From Membranipora membranacea (Eukaryota; Bryozoa; Gymnolaemata; Cheilostomatida; Membraniporidae), in assembly GCA_914767715.1 (NCBI GenBank), contig OU612066.1, positions 3,725,001 to 3,789,000 on the forward strand: DNA of 64,000 nt, in the 5' to 3' direction. The notes beneath the pieces were generated by a model. That model did not search any database. It saw only the letters and a program-made list of their open reading frames with translations, and was not told where the DNA came from. The position numbers and the translations under genes were made by a program. Below, one piece after another: positions 49,101 to 60,942 of the stretch. Every line of letters starts with the position of its first letter. Positions within the stretch are counted from its first letter, which is position 1.

Positions 49101-52100
49101 GCAATTCTGGCTCATCAGACACCTCAGACTCATAATTGTCCACTCCTGCTGAAGCCGCCGAATAGGTAGATGTAATAGCTAACTTAGGACTTGTATCCCG
49201 ATAAGTCGTGTCCTCATCTTTCTCTAACACAGCTTCGGGACCACCTGACTGAGCAGCAGCAACCGCTTTGAACTCATTTTCTGTTTTTTTTTTTGCATGA
49301 GCGAGCACCTTAAAATAAAGACTTTGCTCCGCCCTTGATACCTGCGAATCTGTGATATCATGTTGATGAGATTTTCTTTGTTTGAGAACAGGAGCTCCGT
49401 CAGCCCTGCTCTGGATATCAGGAATAGGTAGACTGGGTTCTATCTTCACATTGATTAAGGCCGTGTCCTCAGTCCTCATCGCCTCCCCAGTGTCAGTACT
49501 TTCCTCCGCTGCCGACATACCGTCAGAAGGGTCCTGTGTGTGAAGCCTTTTTTTAGCACTTTCCATCGCATCATCTTCCGCTTTCGTTCTGCTTCTGTTT
49601 CCAGCTGTGGAAAGCATGGAAACTCTACCTGGAAAATTGAAGCATACAAATGCAAAAATGAACTTGAAAAATAGCCTTGATGATTCGATCGTAAAGATTA
49701 TTAAGAGAACTTGAATTACATAACATGAATTAGTTAATTAACATGACATAGGCAATGATGATGCATAAGTAGTAGTAGCAACTAAGTATTTATATGTTTA
49801 TGGGAACAGTCTCTTTTATATTACCTACCATTTTTTATAGCAGCTTTGTTCTTTAATATTGTCATAACCTCCATTATTAAATCTACCTGCAGTGATAAAA
49901 CCATGATTAGGTATAAATAACATTTAATAACCAGCACAGATACGTGTACAGTTAATTGTAACGTAGCACACAGTCTTAACTCCGCTCCGTGAAATAACTT
50001 CAATTTCTCCGCCGAGTCTTCATCAGCAAAGATTTTTCTGCATAGCTGGTTTTCCACAGACTCAAATCAGATGACTGCTACTGAGGTAATAGCTAATATA
50101 ATATTATAATAGAGAATGGATTTAAATCTCAACGCAAAAGTTCCTCATTTCTGTCCAACCTTATTGCTTTCCAGTAACTACAGATTGTGTGGTCGCTAAA
50201 TTATGGATGTATTTTCCTTATCAAATAGCAGCAAACAGAATTATACAACAGTAGTGTTCCTTCAAACCGAAAGAATTTAAAAAGTAAAATGTTTAAAAAA
50301 AATTGACAGGCAAATAAAAGCAGAAATTACCTCTTTTTTATTATTTCCATAAATCATGTACATTTTCTCCCTGACTGATGGTGATGGTGTCACTGGGTGC
50401 GCTAAAAGTGGAAGGCAATCTAGTCTGATGGTATAGATTGTTCTAATACATTCAACTGTCATCAATCTGTTGCCCATTGACAGAGATAAAGCTTGTAGAA
50501 CGTTCTGTATATCCCTGTCAATGAAAATAGAGACAGATCAGTACAAATTTAACAAACTGATGCAGTTGTGTTGCGAGAAAAAGTATATTTTTATGGCACT
50601 ATGCAAACTTGACAAACATATGTTGTACATCTATGGAAATGCTATGGATTGAAATTTCTTTTCTAATACATTTTTAATACAGGTGAATATAGATAATATT
50701 ACTTCATGTAATGTGTATAATTCAAATTAATTGTAAAATAAATTCACTCACATGTCACTAATGGGACACAATCTCTTACCGTTCGATCCTAGGGTTCGCG
50801 AACTTACACTTCTTTAGCTTTAGCAAAACTGCCGATATATCCTCAGTCTGAAAAACAAAAACATCCATACAAGTCTCAACCAGGACACAAATCTCACAAG
50901 GTATGTTTGATACAGGTCTTAGTTGGGATAAGGTCAACACTTGTACAAACTAAATCTTGTTCTACGGTTTATTTGAAACTTGCTGCGTTTGATTACTGAA
51001 TCACCCTTTGTAGGCCCTAGGTATGCCACCAGGTCCATGACTACAGTTCGTGTGTGAGGGTCCTACGGCTCCATGGCGGATTTTGCAACACTCGAAATTA
51101 AATTAATTATTAGCAGAATCCTCTGGAGCCACATGAGTTCCTAAACTAAAGTAAACTTCTCATCGCAGCCATTCACAAACTACTAAAAAAAACTAGAGAA
51201 AGACACTTACATTAGGCAGATTCTTGGAACCGCGTTGACACATTGCACATCTTATATATTGAGCAGCGAGTAACATAGGTATATTCATGAGATAAGAAAT
51301 ATGAGCAACCAGCTGAGGTGTTATATTACTGAGAGGATCATCCTCATTGATAGCCTTTGATATCTCGTTACACGTTTTTTCATCCGGCCTGCAAGTACAT
51401 CAATCACAACATTTCTTAATAGTGAAATTATTGAACTGAACCTCTCAAAATGACTAACGGCTGCATTCATTGGGGGTAGTACCATGAGTGTTTCATTGTC
51501 ACAGTGTCACAGTATCACAGTGCATATGATACAAAAAAGTCCACCAGTTTACCTACTGGGATGTGGTTATCTACATCCTCTTACCATGCTTTCTAGCATA
51601 AAAATATACGCAAGCTTTTTTTTTAAGCTTCGAAGCAAGAGCAAATGTGAGTCAGTCAATCATATATCTTAGACTGCAAGATCAAATGGTAGGATATGTA
51701 TGGATATAAACTACTACAACATAACATGACATACCAAGGACGTAACGCCAACATTAGTACGACATGACGACAACACTACTGCAGCATTACCACTTACCGG
51801 CATCCAGATGCCACAATGAGCGCATCGATATTTTCTTGGTACTTTCCTTCTTTATATATATATTGTTGTATTATCATCTGTTGAACTCGGGTCATCTCAT
51901 TAGGCTGTAGATTAGAGATTAGATTAGAGCCTTTAGCCTGTTCTGCTGCAGACATACTGGTTGACGAGGAGCGGGATTGCCGCCGGTTTCGTGCTTGAAT
52001 CACATGCCATGCAGATTCCATGATTGGCTGCCTATTTTCCCTCTTATGATTATCAGGCGTTTGAGATTCCTGAACATCACTCTGACCTGAGATCTGATCC

Positions 52101-53504
52101 TGATACTCCAATACACGATGTAGATTGTGGAGCTTTTCAGCCTGTTGAGAGGGGCCTTGTTGATTTTCAGGCTCGTCGTGAGCAGATGTGTAAGAGCTGG
52201 ACGAGCCTGTAGGACTGAGTGGCTGCTCTAACGGAGGGAGAATAGGCAGAGCACAGCCTGTAGACTGCTCTACAACACTCGTAGTCGACTTTAGTACAGG
52301 TTCAGGTGGTTGCGATGTGGCTGACTTACTGGTCGATGTAATCCTATCAGGTAAGGTAGAGTTGGCTGTTGGAGCTACTTTCCAAGATGGGAAAAAATCA
52401 GACTGGAAATTTTCAGACTGTATATAGTTTCCACGTTGTTTTAAATGCTGAGCTGGTAATACATTGTATTGTAAAGGTTGAGCAACAGAGGTATCTTTTG
52501 GCATCCATATTACTCCCCCAGGAGCAATAGCAGGTCCTTGTGTAAGGTTCGGCAGAAACAACAAACGCCGAGGTAAATCAGTTTGAGGAATAGTTGGAGG
52601 TTCTCCATGTTGCTTAGAAGTGGAAGAGTGATCTTTATTCATCTGCATCTTTTTAGATTTAGGCATTGGCCTGATACTACTAGGTATTTTCTTCCGTTTG
52701 GTAGCAGTCACGTTAAAAGCTTGTTTGATGCTCTCAGTATTGCTGCTTTTTGATGTTTCCCCGGAGGTTCCGGCAGTCGCAACTTCTGAACCTGAAAGGT
52801 AAGCAATATTTGTACATGTACTTGAAGAGCACATACAGTAGCATATGTCTGGCTCACAGACTACAGAAAAGTCTCAGCAGTTATCTGTACTGCTACTGCT
52901 CCAAGGAAATCCCGGTTTTTCACTAGCAGTAAAAGAATCACAATTCACAAATAAAGTTATTTGCTTCATTCCTTACCCTATCCGATGTAAAGTACATTAT
53001 GAGTGTCAGCAACCAGTTCACAAGAGTTTATTTTTCTAGTTTGTAAGACCACATTATATTAGCTAACAGCATTGGATTGTACTATTTCTAGAATGGTATG
53101 ATATGGAATTCAGTGGCTAACAGTTATATTTGATGAGCAAGGTTTTCCCTTAATTGTAAAAGGCACCATATTTTCCCATAGCGGTAGGACGCATATAGTG
53201 TCATACATGGCTATGCTTATAACATCCATCGGACAACCTTAAACACCAGCAACTTTATATATACCTTTATTAGCAGCAGGTTTTAGATATTGATGTCCAC
53301 ACTTGCTACAGAATTTCGGTCTTTTCCCATTGAGAGGTATCCTTATAACATCGCTACATTTCGGGCAGATCAAGAACTCGTGAGGTTTAAGTTGGAAGTC
53401 TGAGAGTGTAAATGTCACTGCCGCTCCACAATCTGGACAGAACTTGGGCGGTTTATCATCCCAATTGAGCTCTAGCCTTGTCTGGCACACATGGCAATGT
53501 GGAT
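40158..53504 (-). CDS. Giant double-zinc-ribbon / poly-C2H2 protein
   Basis: Fourteen exons recognised on the minus strand: 53504-53265, 52791-51798, 51388-51211, 50847-50780, 50514-50331, 50060-49944, 49886-49829, 49628-48129, 47591-47466, 46864-46811, 46291-46082, 45559-45371, 44780-44697 and 44383-40158, with every phase consistent (about 2,740 residues; the first exon with the start Met is not found). Order: double zinc ribbon (CHVC, FCPDCG, CPKC, FCSKCG); Ser/Gln/Pro-rich linker with basic KRKKIPSSIRPMPKSKK; an unrecognised helical stretch over five short exons including CAMC; an acidic/Ser region with SUMO consensus VKIE, VKSE, IKQE and VKQE; two single fingers (FWCALCCQTL..H.R..LNH; LCRYCKQLF..DHHYGC); about 35 C2H2-like units, nearly all without TGEKP linkers and several lacking the last His; and a long acidic tail (DDSDEEEETDTSGDE). 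Likely nuclear, protein- or nucleic-acid-binding. I recognise no named orthologue. Confidence 0.8.
46866..47540. repeat. Tandem duplication unit 1 (intron plus exon end)
   Basis: Aligns with unit 2 (47592-48205) along its length. Shared landmarks are CAGAAAGAGAT..TACAGTTAT, ACATTGTTC, CGTTAGT..CCGAGTTGCCTCCGAA-like sequence, GCTCGTTCATTTATGCAAAA, CTACTGACAACAA and ACTCACTTGAGCTGGGT. It belongs to the giant zinc-finger gene. Confidence 0.85.
47592..48205. repeat. Tandem duplication unit 2 (intron plus exon end)
   Basis: Second copy of the unit at 46866-47540. On the minus strand each unit contains the 3' end of an exon (protein STLIANAKPTIMEKPSS here, STLIAKEKPVISETPSS in unit 1) followed by an intron. 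The duplication created the small exon 47591-47466. Confidence 0.85.
48516..48563 (-). repeat. 24-bp tandem repeat within coding exon
   Basis: Two exact copies of a 24-bp unit (48516-48539, 48540-48563) encode a repeated VEKAENIQ peptide in the acidic region of the giant zinc-finger protein. The frame is preserved. Confidence 0.9.
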
Positions 53505-55450
53505 CTAATAGAAAAAGACAAATAGTTGGTACTTGTATTAATTATCTTTACCTGAGGTACCTCATAAGGGCCTATTGAGATTGCCGTCATTTCTTTATTG
53601 CTACATCAGTGTAAAATGCATGCACACTCCAATGAAAGCCATGCTCTGTGGTCAGGATTTCAGCCATACATTGCGTTTATTTGACACAGGATTTGTATGG
53701 TTCTCAGAATTGCGACAACAACTTAACACTTACACGGTGACTTGTGAGTGCCAGCAGAGTCAGGAGCTCCTGAAACGTCAAAAAGTCACCATTCAATTAT
53801 TAAACATGTAAGTTGCTCCTTTAAATTTTTTTTAATCTGTGGTATGTTGTTATAAATAAGTCTATGGAAATACTCTTCTTGTATTCTTTTTATTGAGACT
53901 AGACTAGAAAGTGTATGAATACAAAAGGCTGATCTGTAAATACTCTCGCATATAGTCAATATAATCCTTAATCAACGGCCTTGAAATCATACAGAAATCG
54001 ACGTTGTATTTTCAGCAGTGTTCCGAGAGAAACTCTGATGTGGTCAAGAAATGAATATTAATCAATCTCACATATTCTAACCTGTGTTTGATGAGGCCAT
54101 AGCAGTATGTTGGTGTATGGCTACTGATTGGTCATAACAGCTGTGATGTCATCCTCAATCAGTTGCTACCCTGATAAAACATAATAAATTATCATGTTGT
54201 CACACATTGACCACAAACAATGTGAATGAGGGGGTTGTGATAAAAGTGTGTCCAGCAAAAGATCCTCCACCAAACATCCCAGTTAAATAACGTGAAAGGG
54301 TAACTCATTTTATTACACATAATATCCCCACGTGTATATTTTGTATCTCTGGTGTGATACTATTTTATTACTAAAGTGTGAACTGCATCTCATGTCATAA
54401 AAGAACTCTCCACCTGGAAGAGGAAAATTTCCAATTATTTGTATCTCTTTTGCCTGTGTCTTGTCAGTATTGGGGGTTACGGTGAATACAGGAAAACAGG
54501 ATCAAACTTGATTTAGGTATTAGGTGAAGAATTATAAATTGCTGTGGAGGGGGTAGAACGAGTTTGAAAGTCATGTTATAGACAAAGGGAGACAATTTTC
54601 AAAATTGTGTATCGGCATCATGAGGAAGGGTTACACATTTTACTAGATATCATAGCTAATAAGTAACTTTTTGGAAAAATAAATCCGTATTTGGAATCCT
54701 CAGACTATTTGGAATACAAGATTATCTGATTGTCTGTACCGCATCCTAGGTTAAAAAATTTAAACATCAACCTAATTTCCACCTGGGAGAGAACAAATAC
54801 CACCATCTGGTAGTTAATTCTTGGTCCCTTTTTGCCTGTGGTGTGACCAGTGGAGGCGGAGCAACTCCTCATTGGCCAAATGGACCAAACTTGGACTTAG
54901 GGGGTCAAAGCTTGTCAACTCTTGAGAACAAGCTGTCTAGAGGTCGAGTTGTCCCCTCTTGAAATCTGGTAGAAAACATAAAATCATCCAAAATCTACCT
55001 CTATAACAATGAAAACAATATATATGAAGCTAGTGAATTGAATATAGAACTATATTGGGTTATTACCTGACAAGTCTCCCTATTTGGTAGGGACGCTCCC
55101 AGATTTTTAGGTTTTTTTCCATCCCCTCCCTATCTACATTTTTCCTCCCTTTTTCCAGTTTCCTTCACCCATACCATATATAATGGCTCATTACCATTAT
55201 TGCTTGATGCAGCTATTCATTATCTTTTCGTAGCCTAGCACTAATTGTTAGGGCTGTCTCTCCTATTACGGATAAAGTGCGTAAAATGAATGCTCGAGTT
55301 TTGGCTTAAAAATATTGACAAACGAGGGCCAAATTGAGACCGCACATACCTCCTGATTTCTGGATCTACCAACTTGTCATGTATGTTAGATTACAATAAA
55401 AAGGAGTGTATCTATGTGATTCGGAAAACATTTATCTTTTCATATGATAT
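53505..55450. other. 5' flank of the giant zinc-finger gene, no exon found
   Basis: The missing first coding exon (needing a phase-1 donor) should be here or further right, but I could not place it. Segments near 54400-54520 and 54775-54905 look distantly alike (CCACCTGG.AGAG, TTTTGCCTGTG), perhaps an old duplicated repeat. Confidence 0.35.
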
Positions 55451-55454
55451 TTAA

Positions 55455-55634
55455 AGTGACAGTGCGCATTTGATTTACATGTCACAACCCAATATAACGG
55501 AGGATATCGTCTGACAGCCCAAATCAGGTGACAATCTATAGCAAAGGCTTCAATCTGTCATCTGATTTGAGCTGTCAGGCGATATCCTCTGTGATATCGG
55601 GGTGTGAAAAAAACCGCAAAAGTACACTGTCACT
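55455..55634. mobile_element. 180-bp MITE flanked by TTAA
   Basis: The terminal inverted repeat AGTGACAGTG is exact at both ends (55455-55464 and 55625-55634). TTAA is on each side (55451-55454 and 55635-55638). Subterminal arms also pair: GGATATCGTCTGACAGC with its near complement GCTGTCAGGCGATATCC. There is no coding capacity. A TTAA duplication is typical of piggyBac-type elements, but TA or TTTAAA duplications cannot be excluded from one copy. Confidence 0.75.
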
Positions 55635-57101
55635 TTAAAGTGTTTGTAAAGGCAACAGGTTTCTTGGTATCATTTTTGAGCTTGAAATGAGATTTAGACA
55701 GCTACCACACATGTATTTGCATGAAAAATAAGTCTTCAGGGTTACTTTGTCTGGTAGGTTTGGGGGTTATAAGTTAACACTATTGAGTTGCCTACTCATG
55801 CACAGCCCAACTTGTCCAGGCAATTTGTAATGAGCCTATTATTGGGGAAATACAGTAATATTAGTGACTATTGTGGTTAGATAACAACTTTTGCAAAAAC
55901 ATGACAAAGTCACTTACAAGTCTGTCGATGACATAAAAGTTCGAAAGAAAGTTATATAATTCGTATAAACACTATTTAATGAGTTGAGACCCGCTAATCA
56001 AAACAGCCTTCATTTCTGTTATGAGCCCATGTTGAAGATGAGATTAGAAGAGCCACTGTACCAAAGATTATAAATACTGACTGTACATTACAATCAATGA
56101 CTATGACCCATTCCCTGTCCATAGCTTTTCAAGCGAGTGATTTTCATTTCAGGCCGCCGCGCTTTTTTGCTTTGTTTAAATAAGATTACACTGGAGTAAT
56201 GGATTCTTCTTGCTGACAAAGCCTTGCTTGTTTCAGATTTACCTAAAAATGGTCCATACAATGTTTTATGGTTTGTACCAAATCTTGCGATAATACCCAA
56301 CACTAGCCCCCCAAATAAGATCCATACTGATGAAAAAACTCAAAAACTCGACAAATTAATTTCCTAAGTGACTGAAGTGTGCTTTGACATAGGTTCTCGT
56401 ATGGCCTGCTGCACTCAGTCAGTAATATTGATAGTCCATTGTTCAGATGTGCTGAGTATCTGTGATGCACAGATGGACAAGATCTGATGTAAAATAATAT
56501 GGAAAGTTTCTCAAGGTATCCCACTGCTAACACGATTATCAATACTCCTCTTTAGGAGGTAGTCAAATTCATTTACATTTTTCATCACCCTGAAATCCGA
56601 AATAACTAGATGACAAATTTATTTAGTTTTGTTACTTTGTGACTTGTAAATTCCAGTTTTTGATGTAAACAACAAAGTTTCTCCGAGAAAATCGTGTGTG
56701 TCCAAACATCAGAATATTTGCAAAAATTGTTGTAAAAGTTCTCAAAACTTCAAATCACTCAGTATTTATCATCGCATGCTTTGGATTTTAACATCATCAT
56801 AATGCCTGAAATGTCGAGATTTAAAAACAAATTATTTTAGATTTCTGTGCAATTTAGAAAACATACAGTCTACCTGTGTAAATTTTGTATCTTCCATTGA
56901 AATTCTATTGAAAGCGGCTATTCATGAAGCTAATAATTGAAGCATATCACTGGTTTTCATGCGGGCTGAAGACTGAGTTTAATTGGAATGTCATAGCCAC
57001 AATCTCATTTATTCATCATACTAATGTAAACAAAACCTTGAAATACTTAGCGATGTATTGATCTGCCTTTATATTGCCAATTTCTATCTCGAGCAGTAAC
57101 C

Positions 57102-57294
57102 ATGGTTAACAGAAAATGTTGTATCTGTCAAAGCACTGTGGGTTATTACAAGTGGCCGAAATCATACAGATTTAAACTTGAGTGGTGGGACTACCTCAGG
57201 GATATTTTCCCTATGATAATCACATGGACTCGACATCGATTTGCTATAATTGCCTCCTAAATGATATTCAATCTCGCTCTCACTGGATCTGTTA
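57102..57294 (+). pseudogene. Possible frameshifted CxxC protein or first exon
   Basis: An ATG in strong context (AACCATGG) opens MVNRKCCICQSTVGYYKWPK, then a Trp/Leu-rich stretch ending LRDIFP, and stops at 57260. In the next frame the sequence continues YDNHMDSTSICYNCLLNDIQ to a stop at about 57294, supplying a second CxxC. Two CxxC pairs around an aromatic core resemble small zinc domains at the start of some zinc-finger proteins. One missing or extra base near 57212 would explain the break. No intron or downstream exons could be linked, so this is tentative. Confidence 0.3.
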
Positions 57295-58842
57295 ATCTCA
57301 CTGTAATTATAACTCTCACTGTTGGATGAGCTAGAGTTGTAATTTTTGCCAATGCTTGATTTCGATCGTTTGCTTTGTTATTCAATTATGAAATGTTATA
57401 CACTATCCCATTTTACCAGCTAAGCCACATAACATGGGACAGATAAACTTTGCATTGTATTCACTCATTCATTCAATAGATAAATTCCGTGTGGTTTGAT
57501 ACTGTATGTAGGGAATATCAAAACTACTGTGTCATAACAAAAAGTCTTATCTATGAGTTACTGTATATTCCAATTATAATTTAAGGTACTAAAAAGGTAC
57601 TATATTCAACAAGTGATCACAACTCCAAAGGAAAAAAATAGTACGTTTTTAGTACCTTCTAATCCCAACTTTGAGTGAAAAGAATTCTTAACTGGGCCAC
57701 AGGCTGCTTTTGGACATAGCATAATGTTCTCAACTAGACGGAGAGCTCTAGAATGATACCAAAAACCTGTTCCCTTTACACTCACTTTAAGTAATATGAA
57801 ATTTAATTAATTTCCTTATCTCCCAGACAAAAAAGTGAGATCTGCTCCAATGCAATAGTTGCATTAATAAAAAATGCAAACTCGTTGTCTCATCACAACT
57901 TTTTGAGTTTTACCCAGGCGAAACATGCTTACAGCACTGGACTAATTTATATTGTTTTGACAAAGAAAAAAATGCTAACTTATTTACACTAGATAGTAGG
58001 AATTGCTTGTTTCATTTGTCAGATACAGGTGCTACTCCTCAAAACATTTTTCGGGATTTATTAACTTCTTTTATACATTTTAATTAAAGACTATAGCCCT
58101 AATTTCTAATTTAATATAATTATCATTTTACTCCTTGATCCAAAGATATGAACTCTCAAAAGTTGAGAGATCTTCATTCCACCATCACAGCAAGCAAATG
58201 AGTTGGTCTTTGGGTTAGGACTCCACCCACCAGATCAGTCTCAGAGCCATCATATATCAATCACAGTGAGTGACATTGGGTGGTTACATCACACAGTCAT
58301 GTAAAGCTGCTGTTATTATGTGATGAATGAAACAGAATTGGGGGGAAACTCACCATTTTCCCACATCAGGCCTCAAGCAGTATTGAGATATTTGTGATGG
58401 TAAGGGAATATGCTGTTGCAAACATTAATATACTATATTAATATTCATGCTGAGGGATGTCTCGCACATTCTCACTTCCGGCACTCAAACAACTCTTTTG
58501 CAGTGATATCTCTTGTACTCTGTTTTGATAAGAGATCAATTTGTCACATATAACCTGTTTGGATAAACACATTTTTAATAATGCCATAAATCATCTGATT
58601 GGTCGATTTACTATTGCCTGTTGAGAATTGCACACTGAACTCAATTCAATGGAATTGCAGGAACACAGGCTATAAACAAAATACCCGCGCTTTAGACATT
58701 CTAAAGCACTCTCAGCTCAATTTCACCAGGTATACTAACTTTAATTAAATATGTCTAGGCAGGCTTGTTTGTGATTGTGTTGATATAATCATGTCAATAA
58801 AATGAAACACGGTTATTTAACAGCCAGTTGCAAGCAAGGGCC

Positions 58843-58907
58843 ATAGGACTGCCGCAGTTCCTGATTTTGGGCTTGGTGTCCAAAATCAGGAACTGCGGCA
58901 GTCCTAT
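58843..58907. ncRNA. Perfect 28-bp hairpin, possible small-RNA precursor
   Basis: Arms 58843-58870 and 58880-58907 are exact reverse complements over 28 bases (starting ATAGGACTGCCGCAGTTCC), with a 9-base loop GCTTGGTGT. Size is like a microRNA precursor. Perfect pairing suits an siRNA-producing hairpin or a tiny foldback element equally well. No clear target-site duplication is seen. Confidence 0.4.
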
Positions 58908-59164
58908 CTATCTATGGCAGTCACTTTTACTAACTAAACCCATTCCAATTCCATTGGAGTAATAAATTAGACAACAACATGGTCAGATGCATCATCATTG
59001 GTTGGATGTGGATTGCCATAAGACATTTCAAGATGACATAATAACAGAACTGGTTATAATTATATGGTCCAAGAAATACTAGAGAATGGAGTTCAAAGTG
59101 TCTAATAAATGTGCTCATACGGAGATTGGTAGCAGCACCCTGCAATATCATTTCTGCTTAGAGG

Positions 59165-60039
59165 GTCAAATAATCCCCCCTACCTTGTCACTGTGAAAGT
59201 GTTAAATATTTGGGTGTTACAATTGACTATAAACTTAAATTTCAGTACTATGTCAATAATGCTGCAGGTAAAGGTTACAAGCTTCTAGGAATGTTGAGGC
59301 ATTACAAAATAAAGTACACCTTTGCTGTAGTATGTTGGATAGGCCCTGGGGGCCGATGTCAGGGAGACATGCCCCAATGCACCTATGAGAGTTGTGTCAC
59401 AAAAGGCCTTTTGTTTGGTGAACAAAGGAGTACAATGGCAGGCAAAAAGTGCTTGTCTGAATGCATGTTGGATTCATGTGATTGCATGTTGGGGCGCGTG
59501 TATGCTAGGCTCATCTCTCTACTTTTGCTACACTCATTTGTGGGTATACACAATCCACCGCTGCTACTATATGTAGGAACCACTGGTAAAGGGTATTTCA
59601 CAACTGTACTGCATTTTGTAATGGAGATGCAATAAAGTTTTGCGAATGAAAAGAAAAAATGATTGCATTTAATACGATTGTTGTGCGTCCAACTATGGAA
59701 TATGCATGTCAGGTCGTGGTCTCCAGAAGCTCAGAAACGCATCAATGCAGTTGACTCTGTGCAATGGAAGCTGTTCGCTGGACATACCATCTCCAGCAAA
59801 TGGCTAGTGTTTCTGAGTCAATGGAGGCCCACCATATTCTTTCTTTATTTGACTGGAGAACTCAACTGGACTTGAAACTGATAGTAAAAATACAGCTTGG
59901 CAACTACGAGATTGATCTGAAAGATTATATACTAATATACGAAACCCACATCACAAGAGGAAACACCACATCTAACATTCTAAAAAGTATTCTTCAATTG
60001 CATGAGGTCATGTGTCATGATTTGCTACCAACAACATAA
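59165..60039 (+). pseudogene. LINE relic split by an insertion
   Basis: RT C-terminal sequence CESVKYLGVTIDYKLKFQYY..MLRHYKIK (about 59190-59315) is interrupted by roughly 330 bases of unrelated sequence. It resumes near 59655 with FNTIVVRPTMEYACQV, AMEAVRWTYHLQQM and FDWRTQLDLKLIVKIQLGNYEIDL to about 60039. Stops and frame changes break it throughout. The blocks match the LINE at 29.8-31.1 kb in type. Confidence 0.65.
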
Positions 60040-60611
60040 GAGTACTGCGAATGGAAGTCGAACCACACACAATCGTATGAAGTTATGCTACCCAGGATGT
60101 CCCCATCATAAACTTATGTCATAATTATTTGATTTTTTACTTTTGACAAACTCTGGAGGGATATCCGATCTTTTACTAGGGTCATTAGGGTCAGACATTA
60201 TGTATTATTGTTTATGCATTGTTATCAGATATTTTGTTCAGTTTATTAGATCTAGCCACATGACAAACCACTTGCCACACACAACCAAACTACAACACCA
60301 ATTTTCCTCAAAAGGCCCGTTGGAGTACCTGAAGAAGAAGGAGATGCATTGATCCGACATCACAGAATTGCATTGATTTCTCTTATCAACATACATACAT
60401 CCTATTTGACTCTATTCTTGCGTACTAGCCATTGGAGGAGTAATTATTCGTCATTGGTCTTGGTCCATCTTATTGAATTGGGTAATTGTATATTATTAGA
60501 TTAGTTGTAGCAGCCAATATTTGACTCACTCACTCATGACACAATCAGTAGCCTATCAACCGCTAGGAAAATTAGTCAGCAATGTTGTACTAAAACAAAT
60601 TATCACGATCA

Positions 60612-60720
60612 TATCGCTCAAAGTTATCACTCACTTGGTCTATTAATTAAACAAATTCATTTTCAAATCGCTCGCTCCGAACTTATAGTTCTATCAATGA
60701 GTGAGTGATCTGTGAGCGAT
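60612..60720. repeat. Dispersed inverted-repeat element, copy 3
   Basis: The ends ATCGCTCAAAGTTATCACTCACT and AGTGAGTGATCTGTGAGCGAT are near reverse complements. The inside carries TATAGTTCTATCAATGAGTGA, the reverse complement of the core shared by the copies at 6560-6665 and 18225-18320. Confidence 0.6.
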
Positions 60721-60788
60721 ACCCCTAACAGGTCTTCCTCACACACTGAATGAATGGTAAGAAAGAGATTTTGACTGTTTTTAATAAA

Positions 60789-60801
60789 CCCCCCCCCCCC
60801 C
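60789..60801 (+). repeat. Homopolymer C(13)
   Basis: A run of 13 cytosines in otherwise AT-rich intergenic DNA. Confidence 0.95.
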
Positions 60802-60942
60802 AATTAAGGTGTCAACTGAGGCTCTTCTTATGTTGAATCCATGATTTTATCAGTTCTTAGAGGTTACCTCGACCTATCGGCCCGACTACATCGATAACGG
60901 AGGCAAGGTCAATAGGAAATCAGAAAGTTTTGAGTTCAGGGC

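Noticed and set aside
53547-53590. MTAISIGPYEVPQ as the first exon of the giant zinc-finger gene
   Set aside because: Its donor is phase 0, but the zinc-ribbon exon at 53504 must be entered in phase 1; the joined frame would hit a stop.
56094-56542. Two minus-strand ORFs as the missing first exon of the giant gene
   Set aside because: No phase-1 donor at a suitable place and no family resemblance.
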